Shown: positions 42,089 to 53,000 of the stretch, in pieces | Position numbering within the stretch: the first letter of the stretch is position 1 | Layout of the letters: each line of letters starts with the position of its first letter | NCBI GenBank assembly: GCA_050084515.1 | Contig: CM114273.1 | Coordinates: forward strand, 32,054,001 to 32,118,000 | DNA: 64,000 nt | From: Blasia pusilla | Lineage: Eukaryota; Marchantiophyta; Marchantiopsida; Blasiales | Direction of reading: 5' to 3' | Position numbers and translations under genes: made by a program | Notes under the pieces: generated by a model | Told to the model about the DNA's origin: nothing | The model's input: only the letters and a program-made list of their open reading frames with translations | The model's database searches: none

Positions 42089-43874
42089 TAAAGGAGATCG
42101 AGGTGGTCTCTCACGTAGAGACCCTCGAAACCTTGCACCACTCCGGGTAAACCCTCCAGAGCTACTCTCAGGTCCACTACCTCGCCTCTCAAAATCCTAA
42201 AAGGACGCCGTGATGGCCCTCGTGCCCCTATCACAAGATCACTCTCAACCTTGCGAGTAATCCCTCAATCACTCATCCCAAACATGCGGCACTCAATCTA
42301 GACTCTCCCTCCCCGAGACGTGTAACATGCGGCAACAAGCGGCATGGTGCGGCAAATCGACCACGCTATCATCTCATCGAAAACCTACCCTCAACTCCGG
42401 ATATCCCACATAGGTCTATGTTCCGTAAACCACATATATAAATGATGCTCTCAGCATCCACACACCCAATATCCCCAAATAAACTACCCAAATCCCATAA
42501 TCCTCACACGTGCAGGGTAAAGGACCATAATGGGTAACCTGAATACATGTCGATGTCGCTCCTCGGCAACTGCAAATCTCGACCCCAACTCGGTCGTGGA
42601 GACAACTCCTCCAATCAACAAGTCAAACTCCTCCCGTATTGACGCTGCTTAAAACTCCTTGATGGACAGTGCGGTTCCAGTGGAATGGTGCGGCGTTGCA
42701 GGCGGCACCGAACGTCTATGAACGGCATGACCCTCGATGGTGGGATGCGTCACTCGGCGGCATACCCTCCTCAATCAACAATAAACCCACACTCTGCTCC
42801 ACAATGACGATGCAGCTCCGTGATCGAACAGTGCGGTGTGGCCACGAGCGGCACGACGCGGCAATCGGCGGTGCGTTGCGGCTACGGGCGTCACGGCACA
42901 GTACTCGATCCTTCTTGAGCGGCTACCAATCACAACATATCAGCATGAAATCAAAACTCAAACACCATAACCGGAGGACATCTAACATCACTGGTTGATG
43001 ACGAAACTGCGATGACGGTGGCGGCCAAACCAAAGTACGTGGTGGCGAGCAAGTCAGACAATCAACGGTGGTCATGGAAGACCCTCCACTTCGAAATGGC
43101 GGCAATGGCAACCAAAGGATAGACAACGGACGAATGCAGCTTTGAGCAACGCTGGGCAACGGCAACGGCCGACGGTGGACCGTTGATGGTGACGATGGAC
43201 CGTTGATGGTGAGGATTGACCATCGATGGTGACAGTTGACCGTTGACTAGTGACGGTGACTATGACGGCGACGGCCGCCACCGGCGTGGCGGCTGGTTTA
43301 GGGTTTGAATAATTTAACCCTAAAACTCGTCTAGCAATGGTAGTTTTGCAATATTGATCATCACTTTTTACTCGCAACTTGAAATTGCGCACCGTTTATT
43401 GCACAATGTGCACTACTTCATGATCTACGACCACGTCAAAAAAATTTGGAATTGGACATTCCAGTAAAAATTGACAGGGACTGTCGTAAAGCCCAATGTC
43501 TCTTTATCCTACACAAAATTTGGCAGCGCTTCCACGCTGATTTCTCCCAACCAAAATGTAAAACCTGTAAAAATACAAATCAACAAGCTACATGGTGCTC
43601 TCGAGAGCACCGGCATGGGGCAACCTGCCCCCATGATCAATCCCTAACAGAAATTGGGTAGCGCTTCCGCGCGCCACTCTTCCACACAAAAAATTGGCAA
43701 ATGCAAGAACAATCAAAGCAACCCTTGCTCCGGTAAGCACTCCCATGAGCCGCTGAACGGGGAACAGGGTCCCCAACCTGCAAAAATAGTGAGTGACCAG
43801 CGAGCTCCCCCATGAAGCTCTCTCACTCTCTTACTCTCTTACTCTCTCACTCTCTCATTCTCTCATTCTCTCTT
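42089..43874 (-). other. G2a untranslated leader
   Basis: About 1.8 kb without a coherent frame. Four degenerate ~22-bp repeats of the type GACCGTTGATGGTGAC lie at about 43,172-43,262, and a CTCTCAC/CTCTTAC run lies at about 43,806-43,872 next to the B repeat. Homologous to 21,167-22,225 in G2b, but that copy lacks the first ~700 bp. Confidence 0.55.
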
Positions 43875-44381
43875 TGTAAAGTAAGATCCAATCTCTCTCT
43901 ACACCATCTCACACCATAACTCTCAACACTCTCTCTCATGTCAAAGCAAACCCACTCTCCTAATGAGAGGCTTGGGTTACACTCACAAGGCAAGGGACCC
44001 TAGCTCCGCCGCCTCATGCAAAGAGGTTCAACAAAGAGAAATGAGCTCTCAAGCTCTCTCTCCTTGAGGTATACTCCTCCCCTCTCCCAAACTCTCTCCA
44101 TGGTAACTTATTCTCCCAAGTCACCTCCTTGGCTCTTGACCTGATGTATAAGGTTTAGAGCCACTTAACAAAAATAGAAAGTCGATCGTATACTCAAAAT
44201 GGTACTTACCTAAAATAATAAGTTCCTCAATATGGCTCCAAATGAGCCGAAACGAAGGGAAACCTACTCTCTCATGTTTCTCGGAGCCTCAGCAAGTCAT
44301 CCTCGACCTTCTGAGCATGTCCTCCACTACTCACAAAGGAGCTCTACTAGATCTCACTGATCTATCCTAAAAGACATGACA
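43875..44381 (-). repeat. G2a 5' repeat B (complete)
   Basis: 507 bp reading TGTCATGTCTTTTAGG ... GGATCTTACTTTACA on the minus strand, the only uninterrupted full copy of the family 2 B repeat. It is flanked outside by GTGT and the copia RT, and inside by leader sequence rather than an A copy. Confidence 0.87.
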
Positions 44382-44385
44382 GTGT

Positions 44386-46470
44386 GTATCTGAAAAAGAC
44401 AAAAGAGATGTTCATTTTGGTTACATTGTCTTGGTGCTATATGTTGATGATATGCTCATTTCCGCTGAGTACATGAAAGATATTGCTCAACTAAAGAGAC
44501 AATTGAGCAAGGAGTTTTTTCAAGACTTTCATAACCAAACAAACGCCAAGCAGAACATCAAAACTCTAGCGGGCTCACGCTAGGATGGTTTGTGCTTTGG
44601 AGAGGTCTCTTCGAAGAGGCGCAAGAGACGAAGAATACGGGACGCAAACAAGGTTGAGTGTTTCATGTGTTTATGGTTGCAACTAAGAAAACTTAACCAA
44701 ATATGAACTAAGAATTGAGAGGAATCGAGTATGGGGAGAGGGGTTTCCAAAGAGGTGAGAATCGGATTTGGAACGTGACTAACGTATTTTTGGGGTTTTG
44801 ACTATATTTTGGACCATAGCTTGTAGTTTCAAGATGCTTTTGGGACAAGTAAGATGGCATTGAAAAGATTATACAAAGTTGGTTATAATACACCAAATAT
44901 ATTAGAAAATACACTAGCAAAGGTTGAGAAACTGCCCAGAAATGACTAAATAGGGAGTTGAGTTGAGGGCCTAAAAGAGGAGTTCGAGCGCCTCCTCCCT
45001 AAAGATAGGGGGAGGGCGGAGAATTCCAGAAGTACTAGTAAAGGGGAAGGTCTCCAAGAGTATTTGGAACTCGAACCCCACTTTGGGGTGCCGCGGAACA
45101 AACCAAGGGCTCACGCGGAATGTATCAAGAGTTTGGCGTTGGGATTCGAAACCCGAACAAAGTCTAATAGAATGGATTTTGGAGGCAATTTTTGGATTCC
45201 AACTTGTGACTCACTTAAGTGAATCTCGGTCAAAGGCTCATACGAGGTCCATGAGACACTTGGGACCGCTAGGCATGCAAATAACGTTTTAGGTGTTTGG
45301 ACTATCCAGAAAGTATATCCCAAATCTTTGAAGACTTGCGCGTGTTGGAAAACGAGGAACTAGGAAGGTTGAGCTTCATATGGCTGAGTTCAAAAATTAG
45401 AGAGTTGGAAGGCAGAGTGACATGAGTGTGTTTGGGTGTAGATTAGCAATGAGAGCGTATCCTACTGAACCTACGCTTCCACAACTCTAGAGTAGAGTAG
45501 GCGCGTGACAAGTTTAGCATGAAGGACTTGGGTCCTTCAAAGAGGATTCTTGGGATAGGTATCCATAGAGACCAAAAGAATAGACGGTTGTGGATGGCCC
45601 AAAGGAAGTACCTTGAGAAGGTACTTGAACAATTTTGCATGGAGAATGCTAAATTTGTGAGCACTCCTTTAATTAGGGAGTCATTTTAGACTTTCTTCAA
45701 GTGACTATCCTAATATTGAAGGTGAAAGGAGAGAAATGTCAAAGATTCCTTATGAAAGTGCAATTGGAAGTTTGATGTATGCAATTACATACATTTGACC
45801 AGGTATCTCATATACTATGAGTGTGGCAAGCTCGGGGAAACAACATTGGAAAGCAATGAAGTGGATTTTTTCATTACTTGAAAGGAATATTGGACATGAG
45901 AATTTTCTTTGATGGTAGATTTGATGGAGCTAGAGCTCTAGTTGGCTATATGGATTCTGATTTTGTAGGAGATTTGGACAAAAAGAGATTCACCATAGGT
46001 TTTGTGTACACATTGGTGGGTGGACCTCTTAGTTAGAAGTCCACACAATAAGCCTAGGGAGCACAATCTACCATAGAGGATGATTACATGGTTGTATAAG
46101 AGGTATCTACGAATACTATTTGGCTGCGGAGACTTGTAGTTGAGCTTGGTTTGTTTCAGGATGAAGTCATCATGTACTATGATAGCGAGAGTGCTATATA
46201 CTTAGCTAAAACCAAGTGTATTATGCTAGGACAAAGCACATTGATGTTCAATATCATTTCATTTGAGAGGCACTAATTGAGCGTTTGATTAACCTTCTAA
46301 AGATATGTACCAAGGAGAATGCAATAGATTTGTTGAAAAAATCAATTTTGGTGGAGAAGTTTAGACATTGTTTGGATTTGTTGCATGTTCTACGTTTCTA
46401 GACATGATGTCAAGAATACTCTTAGGGTTAGCCTTATTGAGGTGGATAGAATATAAGACAAGATGGAGAT
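44386..46470 (+). pseudogene. Copia RT 3' half and RNase H (degraded)
   Basis: The RT continues YLKKTKEDVHFGYIVLVLYV with the catalytic YVDD in LYVDDMLISAEYM (44,435-44,475), then LKRQLSKEF, which is interrupted by an insertion and resumes SMKDLGPSKRILGIGIHRD (45,515 on), LWMAQRKYLEKVLEQF and VSTPL. RNase H blocks are LVGYMDSDFVGDLDKKR-like (about 45,945) and VIMYYDSESAIYLAKT (about 46,165). The end resembles the copia C-terminus (VEKFRHCLDLL). Many stops and shifts. Confidence 0.85.
44518..45510. mobile_element. 993-bp insertion of unknown type in copia RT
   Basis: It splits the copia block SKEF/SMKDLGPS, with AGTTT on both sides (44,513-44,517 and 45,511-45,515), so a 5-bp target duplication is likely. 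The insert has no recognised coding content. Its ends (TTTCAAG... and ...GCGTGACA) do not show clear terminal inverted repeats or TG...CA, so the class is undecided. A solo LTR with eroded ends is possible. Confidence 0.5.
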
Positions 46471-46853
46471 TGTTGCATGTATGTCTATAATTCTACCAAT
46501 TACAAGAGTGACATAATGAAGATCCCTAAAAGGCAAGCTTGTTTGTCGCCTATGACTACTCTGATGGGGGAGCGAAAGAGTGGGGGAGGGGGTTGCAGTC
46601 ATAGCCCCCATGGTACGGTACACATACTGGTTTCATGGTTATTTATCTAAAGCCATGTTAGGGTTCATGGGTCATTCTACACGTGTAGCTTTAGGTTCAA
46701 GAGGGAGTCTTGGAGAGCTCCAGATGTACAATGTGTATAGATTTCAATAAAGCGACTCGAGAGTATTTGATCGTGGATGTAGCTTCAACATAGAAAGTGA
46801 ACCACATACATCTTGTGTGATTCATATGAGTGATTTTCCAATTTCTTCCAACA
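46471..46853 (+). repeat. Copia 3' LTR
   Basis: The purine-rich AAGATGGAGAT at 46,460-46,470 (the usual copia polypurine tract form) is followed by TGTTGCATGTATG. The proposed LTR ends CTTCCAACA at 46,853, giving TGTTG...CAACA inverted ends and 383 bp. No 5' partner is in the window. Confidence 0.65.
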
Positions 46854-47919
46854 TAAACATACAATTTTATTTTCCTAAGCTAATTACTTAATACTTATAT
46901 AAATTCTCTCTAACGATATGTATATTTTACTTAAAACGAGTAAAATATACATATCGGATCATTTGACTACGCGATTGCAGGTCTAAGGAGGAAAGACCTT
47001 GGTGAGATCTACCAAAGTCAAAACCTATACTAGATTGTCACAAAGCTTAGAAGGTTGGCGGAATTAACCCTAGGTGAGATGAGATGCACATGTGTCTAAT
47101 GACTAGTCTTAGATGAGACAGGGGCAGAGCTATTAATGGGGCCAAAGGCAAGACAAGCAAGGTTTGAGACCTTGGATCCAAGAACCAAGTCAAGGGTAAG
47201 AAGCAAGGAACAAGTGAGTAATCAAGATGGGTTAGACGTCACGAGAGTAGTCATAAAATGCAAAGGGTGGCAAGACAACCATGAGACATAAAATAGGGAG
47301 TCAAGATGGGTGCTAGCCATGAGATACATGAAACACTAGTCACAACTCCAAGATGCGTTTGGAGAGCCTTATTGCATAATTTGCAAGAAGCCTCTACCAC
47401 ATCATATTGATGGATAATTGATCAAACATTGGTCTGCGGGTCACAAACCACGTTCGGATTGAGGGCCAAAATCAAGGGTCTTAGGGGGACGATAAAAAAG
47501 GTGGGGTTCCTCTTGAGAACCCGTGACGTACCTATAGGGGGGACACTCTTCCTCTCTATCCACTCAAGTCCTTGAATTAGAAACTAATCGTGATGTGCAT
47601 TTTGTCGTGTTTCAGGTTTGAGCTAAGGGACCTATCTTGAGGAATTAACGGACGCGCTATAGTTTAGGCAAGCGACTTGGGGAGATTAGTCAAGGGTTGG
47701 AGAAGAGGCTTCATAGGGAGATCGGAAAGAATCAACCCAATTAGCGCTTGGAGACTTGGAGGCTATGTACCAAACATGTAATGGGTTGAGTCTTTGGGAC
47801 TCAAGCTTAGTCTATCACTTGCAAAGCTTAAGATCGGTAGTAATTTAGGATGAAGCTAGTTGAAGTAGAGGAAAGATTCTACAATGCTAGTTGTGAGACT
47901 TGAGACAAAGCCTACTTCA
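46854..47919. other. Non-coding stretch with an 18-bp hairpin
   Basis: No coherent open frame. An 18-bp perfect inverted repeat, CGATATGTATATTTTACT and its complement (46,914-46,931 and 46,939-46,956, 7-nt loop TAAAACG), lies just outside the copia LTR. The remainder is unremarkable AT/GC-mixed sequence. Confidence 0.5.
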
Positions 47920-48935
47920 GATGGTGTGATGGTACGCAATCATGCAATTACAACACAAATAGAGTTATACGATGTGTTGGTTGGGAGTACGATGTTGTAC
48001 CCCCTTGGATTTATCCTCAAATTTTTTTGAGGAGACACTTGCTTATCAAAAAGAATGGAAATCAAGTGAAGGATGAGTCAACCATTTACCTCTATAGCCT
48101 AGTAGTGGTCTGCAAGGTGATGTTGTGACCACATTATAAACATTCACGGGTAGTGTTAGTTGGCCGAGAGAGTTGTTGGAGGGGGGCACCCATATGGAGG
48201 ATATCCTAATAACAGATAGTCCCTTAGAGATAGATGCCATGGTGGATGTCTCTTCATGTGGTGCGGAGATATCTTCACCGTTGTGGGGTATAAGTAGGGA
48301 CTTCCTAAGGAGTGCAGATGAGCTCGTGAGACAAGCGTGGAGCCGTGCCTTTTTCCTAAAGAAAACATAGTTAGGTGACGGTCATACTCTTGGAGTGGAG
48401 ACTTGATATTGTTGGATACCACACTTGTAGTGAATTAGCATCTAGAGGAGGGTGTGAAATTGTTAGATTTCTTGAGAGGGATCAACACGTACGTGAGTTA
48501 CCTATAGTGTTGTAGGCCGATATACGAGTAAATTGGTATCTCTATGTTGAGATAGATGAGATGTATTTTAAGGCGAGGATATGTTGGGAGATGTTGTGAG
48601 TATGATGACACCAACGGTGCAAGATCATGCCATGTGGATGTGATGTGTGCTATCTAGAATTAGGGGACCAGTTAATTATGTGGTCTTGGTGTATATGCAT
48701 GAATCCATTTGTATGTGTGTGTATTATGAAGATGGGTGTTGTGTAGATGTGATCAACAATATGGATTTTGTAGCAATGTGTATCACATTTTAGTTAGCTA
48801 ATTTATAAAGTTCTATCGTATCGATGATGTAGAGGTTCAACAGGTTGTTCGAGCATAACTTAATCACAAGATGTCGAATGAGATTGGAGACAACCCCGTT
48901 GCATTGGGATTGTGAATCCTAGGTGATACTAAAGT
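47920..48935 (+). pseudogene. Old G1-like retroelement remnant
   Basis: The plus strand reads a degraded LYDVLVGSTMLYPLGFI block (47,965-48,020), matching the post-protease block of G1 at 10,025. It is followed by text parallel to 10,080-10,440 of G1, a degraded methyltransferase motif I (VKLLDFLRGINT, about 48,455), and then sequence like the A and B repeats of G1 (about 48,700-48,930, for example GTAGCAATGTGTATCACATTTTAG). Like G1 it lacks RT and integrase, so the same deletion derivative class may have inserted more than once. Confidence 0.6.
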
Positions 48936-49340
48936 GGAATAGTTATAAAATATATAAAAATTTAAAATTTTCATTCATATTTGAGAGGAAAGGAAAATTA
49001 ATTTTAATGGAGAAGGAGTAGATGTTGTTTAAATTTTATTGAAAGATGGAATTATTTAGAAGATTTCATTTGAGTTTTAATCGAGGGATGAAATGTTATT
49101 ACTGTTCTAAGATCTAAGAAAATAGAAATGATAAATATAAATGGGAAAGGGAAACAATTTCATCAATGAAAATAACTAAAAATTTGATTGACGAATGTTA
49201 ATTCGATGGGGAAAAGGGAGTATTGTTCAATTTTTTAGGGAGGAATCAGATTATTAAAGAGATTTATTTAAAAGAGAAAATTTATTATTCTCTTAGAATT
49301 TTAAAAACATATTTAAATTTTCAAAGGAAAGTTGTTTTTA
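48936..49340. other. AT-rich spacer
   Basis: About 400 bp of very AT-rich DNA (TATAAAATATATAAAAATTT and similar) with no coding frame, separating the transposon block from the GC-rich upstream region of the transporter gene. It could act as a matrix-attachment-like boundary, but nothing here proves this. Confidence 0.4.
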
Positions 49341-50009
49341 TATGATAAAAAATCATCTCCGTGCGCAATGATGGGCACGCTATTAGGGTACCATCGGACC
49401 GGGAATCCCTAGCGAGTGGGCCGGAAACAAGGAAAGGGCGAGGGGCGAAGTAAACAAAGAAAGTTACGTATGCCGCTGATGCATGAGTCGAGCAAACGAA
49501 TCGCGCTTTAGCTCGAGGATGCGGCCGAGTCGGCCACGGATGCCGATACGATTCTCTCAACTGATCTGACACGCCGACAGTTTCTGCCGTTGATCGATCT
49601 CTCCAGCCGCGCTCGGCCGCCTCGAGGGAATGCGTGAGGGAGTGTGCGCTCAGCGGAATCGATCCTTCGCGCATTCCATTAACGGTCTCTCTCCGCAGTG
49701 GGCCCTCCGAGATCGTCGTCGCGTTCTCAGGCGATCAGTGCATTCATTCATCAAACGAAAGATCGATCCGAACCTGCGGACTCGGGGAGCCCTCAGGCGA
49801 TCATTTGTTTGTGTGCGCTCGAGGACCAGGAGAGCGCGTGACACTTCTGTGGCAGTGAAGCGTTCGGTGTCCCACGCGACCGACGACTCCGATCGGTCGC
49901 TTTTGGCGGTCGGCAGTTTCGCGGCGCTGGCCCGCCCTTCGCGTCGAACTTTGCGGACGCGCTAGAGAGAGAGAGAGGGAGAGAGGAGCGGGGGGACGCG
50001 GGTACATGT
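49341..50009 (+). promoter_or_regulatory. Probable promoter and 5' UTR of the transporter gene
   Basis: The GC content rises sharply here relative to the AT-rich spacer, with many CpG dinucleotides. A GA-rich tract (GAGAGAGAGAGAGGGAGAGAGGAGCGGGGGG, read as two parts at about 49,965-49,996) lies just upstream of the start codon, as in many plant 5' leaders. No convincing TATA box is seen near the start, so the transcription start is not assigned. Confidence 0.5.
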
Positions 50010-53000
50010 ATGGAGGTGGCGATGCAGCCGATGTTGAGGGATGTTGAGGTTGAGGGAAGGAGAGCGGAAGGTAGAGAAGGAGAGGAGAGGGAGGGCGAGA
50101 AGGGGAAGGAGGAGGAGGAGGAGGAGGTGATGATGATGGAGAGGGCGGGCGAGGATGTGGATGCTACTCTACCGTTGCTTGTGCAGGCGGTAAGTGTGAG
50201 CCGTCATTGCTTCTCCTGTGTGTCCCGTTGCACGCTGCGTGTGGACTGCAAAATCAATTCATTCCACTCAATAAAATTCACGGCAGTGCTGCTCAATCCA
50301 ATTCCATTTGTCTCTCTTTGAAGGTGCCTGTCGGATGCGATGTCACGCATGTGGATGGGGCCCCACATATATCGGCTTCCCGTGGACTGAGAAACAATTC
50401 CTACCCCCTTCTCTCTCTCAGGTGTGTGAAAACTAGATAACATCACCTGAAGAGGACGTCGTAGAGGATCTGGGGATGCGGTCTGTCCTGCATATCCTAG
50501 TCCCGTAGCCGTATTTATTGCCCCCGTGGACAACAATCCGACTCATTCATACTCGCTATCTCTCGATGCACCATCGAACTACAGCGCAGGATCTGTGGTC
50601 GCAAGGCCACGACGGGCTCTTTTTCTCTGTCACCGTGGGCAATGAATTACTTTACATGTACATTTTGCAGCTTTTGGGAGTGAAATGTACGCAGGTGATA
50701 GATGCCCTCAAGTTCACGGTGGAGTTGGTAGATTTGGTCAATTTGATATTCCGTTGGGAAGAAGATGACGTCCCTTATTGTGTAATTGTGCCTGCATGCA
50801 TCTGTGAGGAGTTGTCATTGGAGGGAGTGTACTCGGAATTGCTCCCTCAGAACTGGTAATTGGCTGGATTCGAGCTCCACAGGACTCTTCTCTGGTGCGG
50901 GTTAATTATATGGATTCTGGATCCTGAAGGGTCAATTGTCTGCTGCGATAAAGAACTGGTAGAAAGAGTGACTCGCTGAATGCGTTGGTCGCCGCCGGAG
51001 ATTCATCAAGAGAGAAAGGACCATTAGATTGCGCGAGCTGCAAGAAGACAGCTCTCGCTGGATTCATTTGTGGTGAAACTACCTGTGTTCCTGAGAATTT
51101 ATGTAGGTTGGATCGGACTTCTGTGTTTCACGTCATGACTGTGCACCAGGAATTTTGGTGGCTCGGCTGTCCTTGATCATGCATTAGGGCGTAGCAAGCT
51201 GTGACTACAGATATGTCCAGGGCTTCCATCAGCGAATGCTAGACTCAATTGATGCGACATGGCTGGTGGCTCAAAGAAAAGTTCCTAGCTGACCACTCTC
51301 CAGGCTCCAAATGTTATCTCCGTCCAAAGCAGCAATGGCAGCAATCCTTCTCGTGTCGATGTGGAAACCTGCTAAGAAGTTTGACCAGTTTTCATTTGTG
51401 AACAATCGAACGTGTGGCAACTAACCAGCTTTAGCGTGCTTCTTCATCTGGAACAATTTAACCTCTGCCAAGCAACTAACAAGCATGAGCATGCATGACT
51501 GGGAAGAATTCAGCTTTTGTAATCCAAGGCTAGGTCAGACTTCATGGAACTTTTTATAACCAAGCAAACAGTAGGGGCACACCTCATGGAAATAACTTTC
51601 CATTTTCCAACCAATTTATCTCATACCCCTTCACACACACATATCTATCTATATAGATTAAAAGAGGAAGGGGGTTGAGGAAACGCTTCGCATCATGTGT
51701 TGATACCTGTACTCTAAGGGTTCTTCTGGTGTTGACACATGTCACTTTAAGAAAAGTTGTTCAATTAAGAGGAGACAATTAAATGGAGAAGGGAAAAGAA
51801 GAGTGGAGGGTTTTTTAAATTTGAAGATCACCGGTGGGCAACACTCTAGTATATATATATAAATTACCCTGACTATCACACCTTCTCTTGGTTTCTGAGC
51901 TGAATTAAGAGCTTATGTTTCTTGTCTGTCTAAATCTTGGAATGGAGTAATGATGGGGACTACTCTTTGGAGACAGCAAGTAGAAGTGGATTTCTGTTGA
52001 TCAGATCCACAAAGAACACAAAGAAATAGTTTTTGCTGTTTTGGGTCAGAAAGTGGAGGCAGCCTGTAAGAAAAGTTGGCAATGAGGATGACAATGTTGT
52101 CTCTATGGTGCAGGGAAGTAGCCAAGGAAATTCTCTGACAAGTAATGCTGCAGGGCCCGATGAAGCACTGTATACCGTGGAAGAAGCAATTGATCATGTA
52201 GGTAAGTAAGAAGTTGAACTTAGCGGTACCAAACAGTTGGGTTTATGGCAGACATTTCTCATAATCTGGGAGTGTAAATGGTACCTGTGGAAATGTGTGT
52301 AATCTGCGCGTGCAAGTTTGAACTGAATTTAAGTTGTAGAGACCAGTGAAAGCTGGTGGGTTGTATTCTCCTGGCAAAGATAAGTGTGGATCTGTCCTTA
52401 TTTAAACTATTGGTGTGCTGTTTACTGGTGGCTAATACTACGTATCATCTATAGTGGACAGGAGATGGTTTAGTGATGATGTAATCCAGTGCTTTAGTAG
52501 TTCTCATGACAATGGGCCGAAAAGCGGTTTAGATGATGCACTGTCTGCTGTCAGTCTCGGCTCTTGTTTTTCTTCCTTCCTTCTATGAGTCAGACATACA
52601 AGATCAGCTGTGGAACATGGGAAAGGAGTAGTGGAGTAGAGTTATTACCAGTCTTTCTGTTATTTCAACCAATACCAGAAAGACTGGTAAAAACTTTCGA
52701 ATTAAAACTGAGGCAGGGATCTATAAGTATCTTAGCACTGGGATTGCAAATCTTTTATAGAATTTAAGTCTCATTCAAGAACTGATCTTGCCACTCAATC
52801 TTGGTCAACAATCTGGAGGGTGTTTTATCTATCAAAGAGAATGTATTTCAGATGGATGACTTTTTTTTCTTCTTCATGTGAGCAGGATTTGGGAAGTTTC
52901 AGGCAGGCATGGTGGTCTATGCTGGTCTTACGTGGCTAGCTGATGCGGCTGAGATGATTCTTCTCACATTTATTGGTCCTGCGGTATGTCTGCAATCTAT

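Larger units (their letters stand above)
16821..44381 (-). mobile_element. Gypsy-DNMT retroelement G2a (family 2), split by G2b
   Basis: This minus-strand element occupies 44,381-40,084 and 19,900-16,821. It begins TGTCATGTCTTTTAGG at 44,381 and ends GCGCACGACA at 16,821, flanked by GTGT duplications in the copia RT. Order: B repeat (44,381-43,875), leader, Gag (42,088-40,084), [G2b], protease, methyltransferase, RT, then a direct jump to the terminal A repeat. RNase H, integrase, PHD, polypurine tract and the inner A-B pair are missing, yet the termini and target duplication are intact. The deletion therefore probably predates insertion, and the copy would have been moved by proteins supplied in trans. 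Confidence 0.88.
15790..46853 (+). mobile_element. Decayed 5'-truncated Ty1-copia element hosting a 27.6-kb nested stack
   Basis: The left part (15,790-16,820) encodes the integrase C-terminus and the first half of reverse transcriptase. The right part (44,386-46,470) gives the rest of RT and RNase H, followed by a 3' LTR. They were one element: ...RSEYDVCV at the left breakpoint joins YLKKTKEDVHFG at the right, and GTGT is duplicated on both sides (16,817-16,820 and 44,382-44,385). Stops and frameshifts are frequent, and a further 993-bp insertion lies at 44,518-45,510. This is the oldest layer of the nest. Confidence 0.85.

Noticed and set aside
52646-52689. Intronic inverted repeat as a microRNA precursor
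   Set aside because: The 13-bp stem is too short for a plant microRNA precursor.
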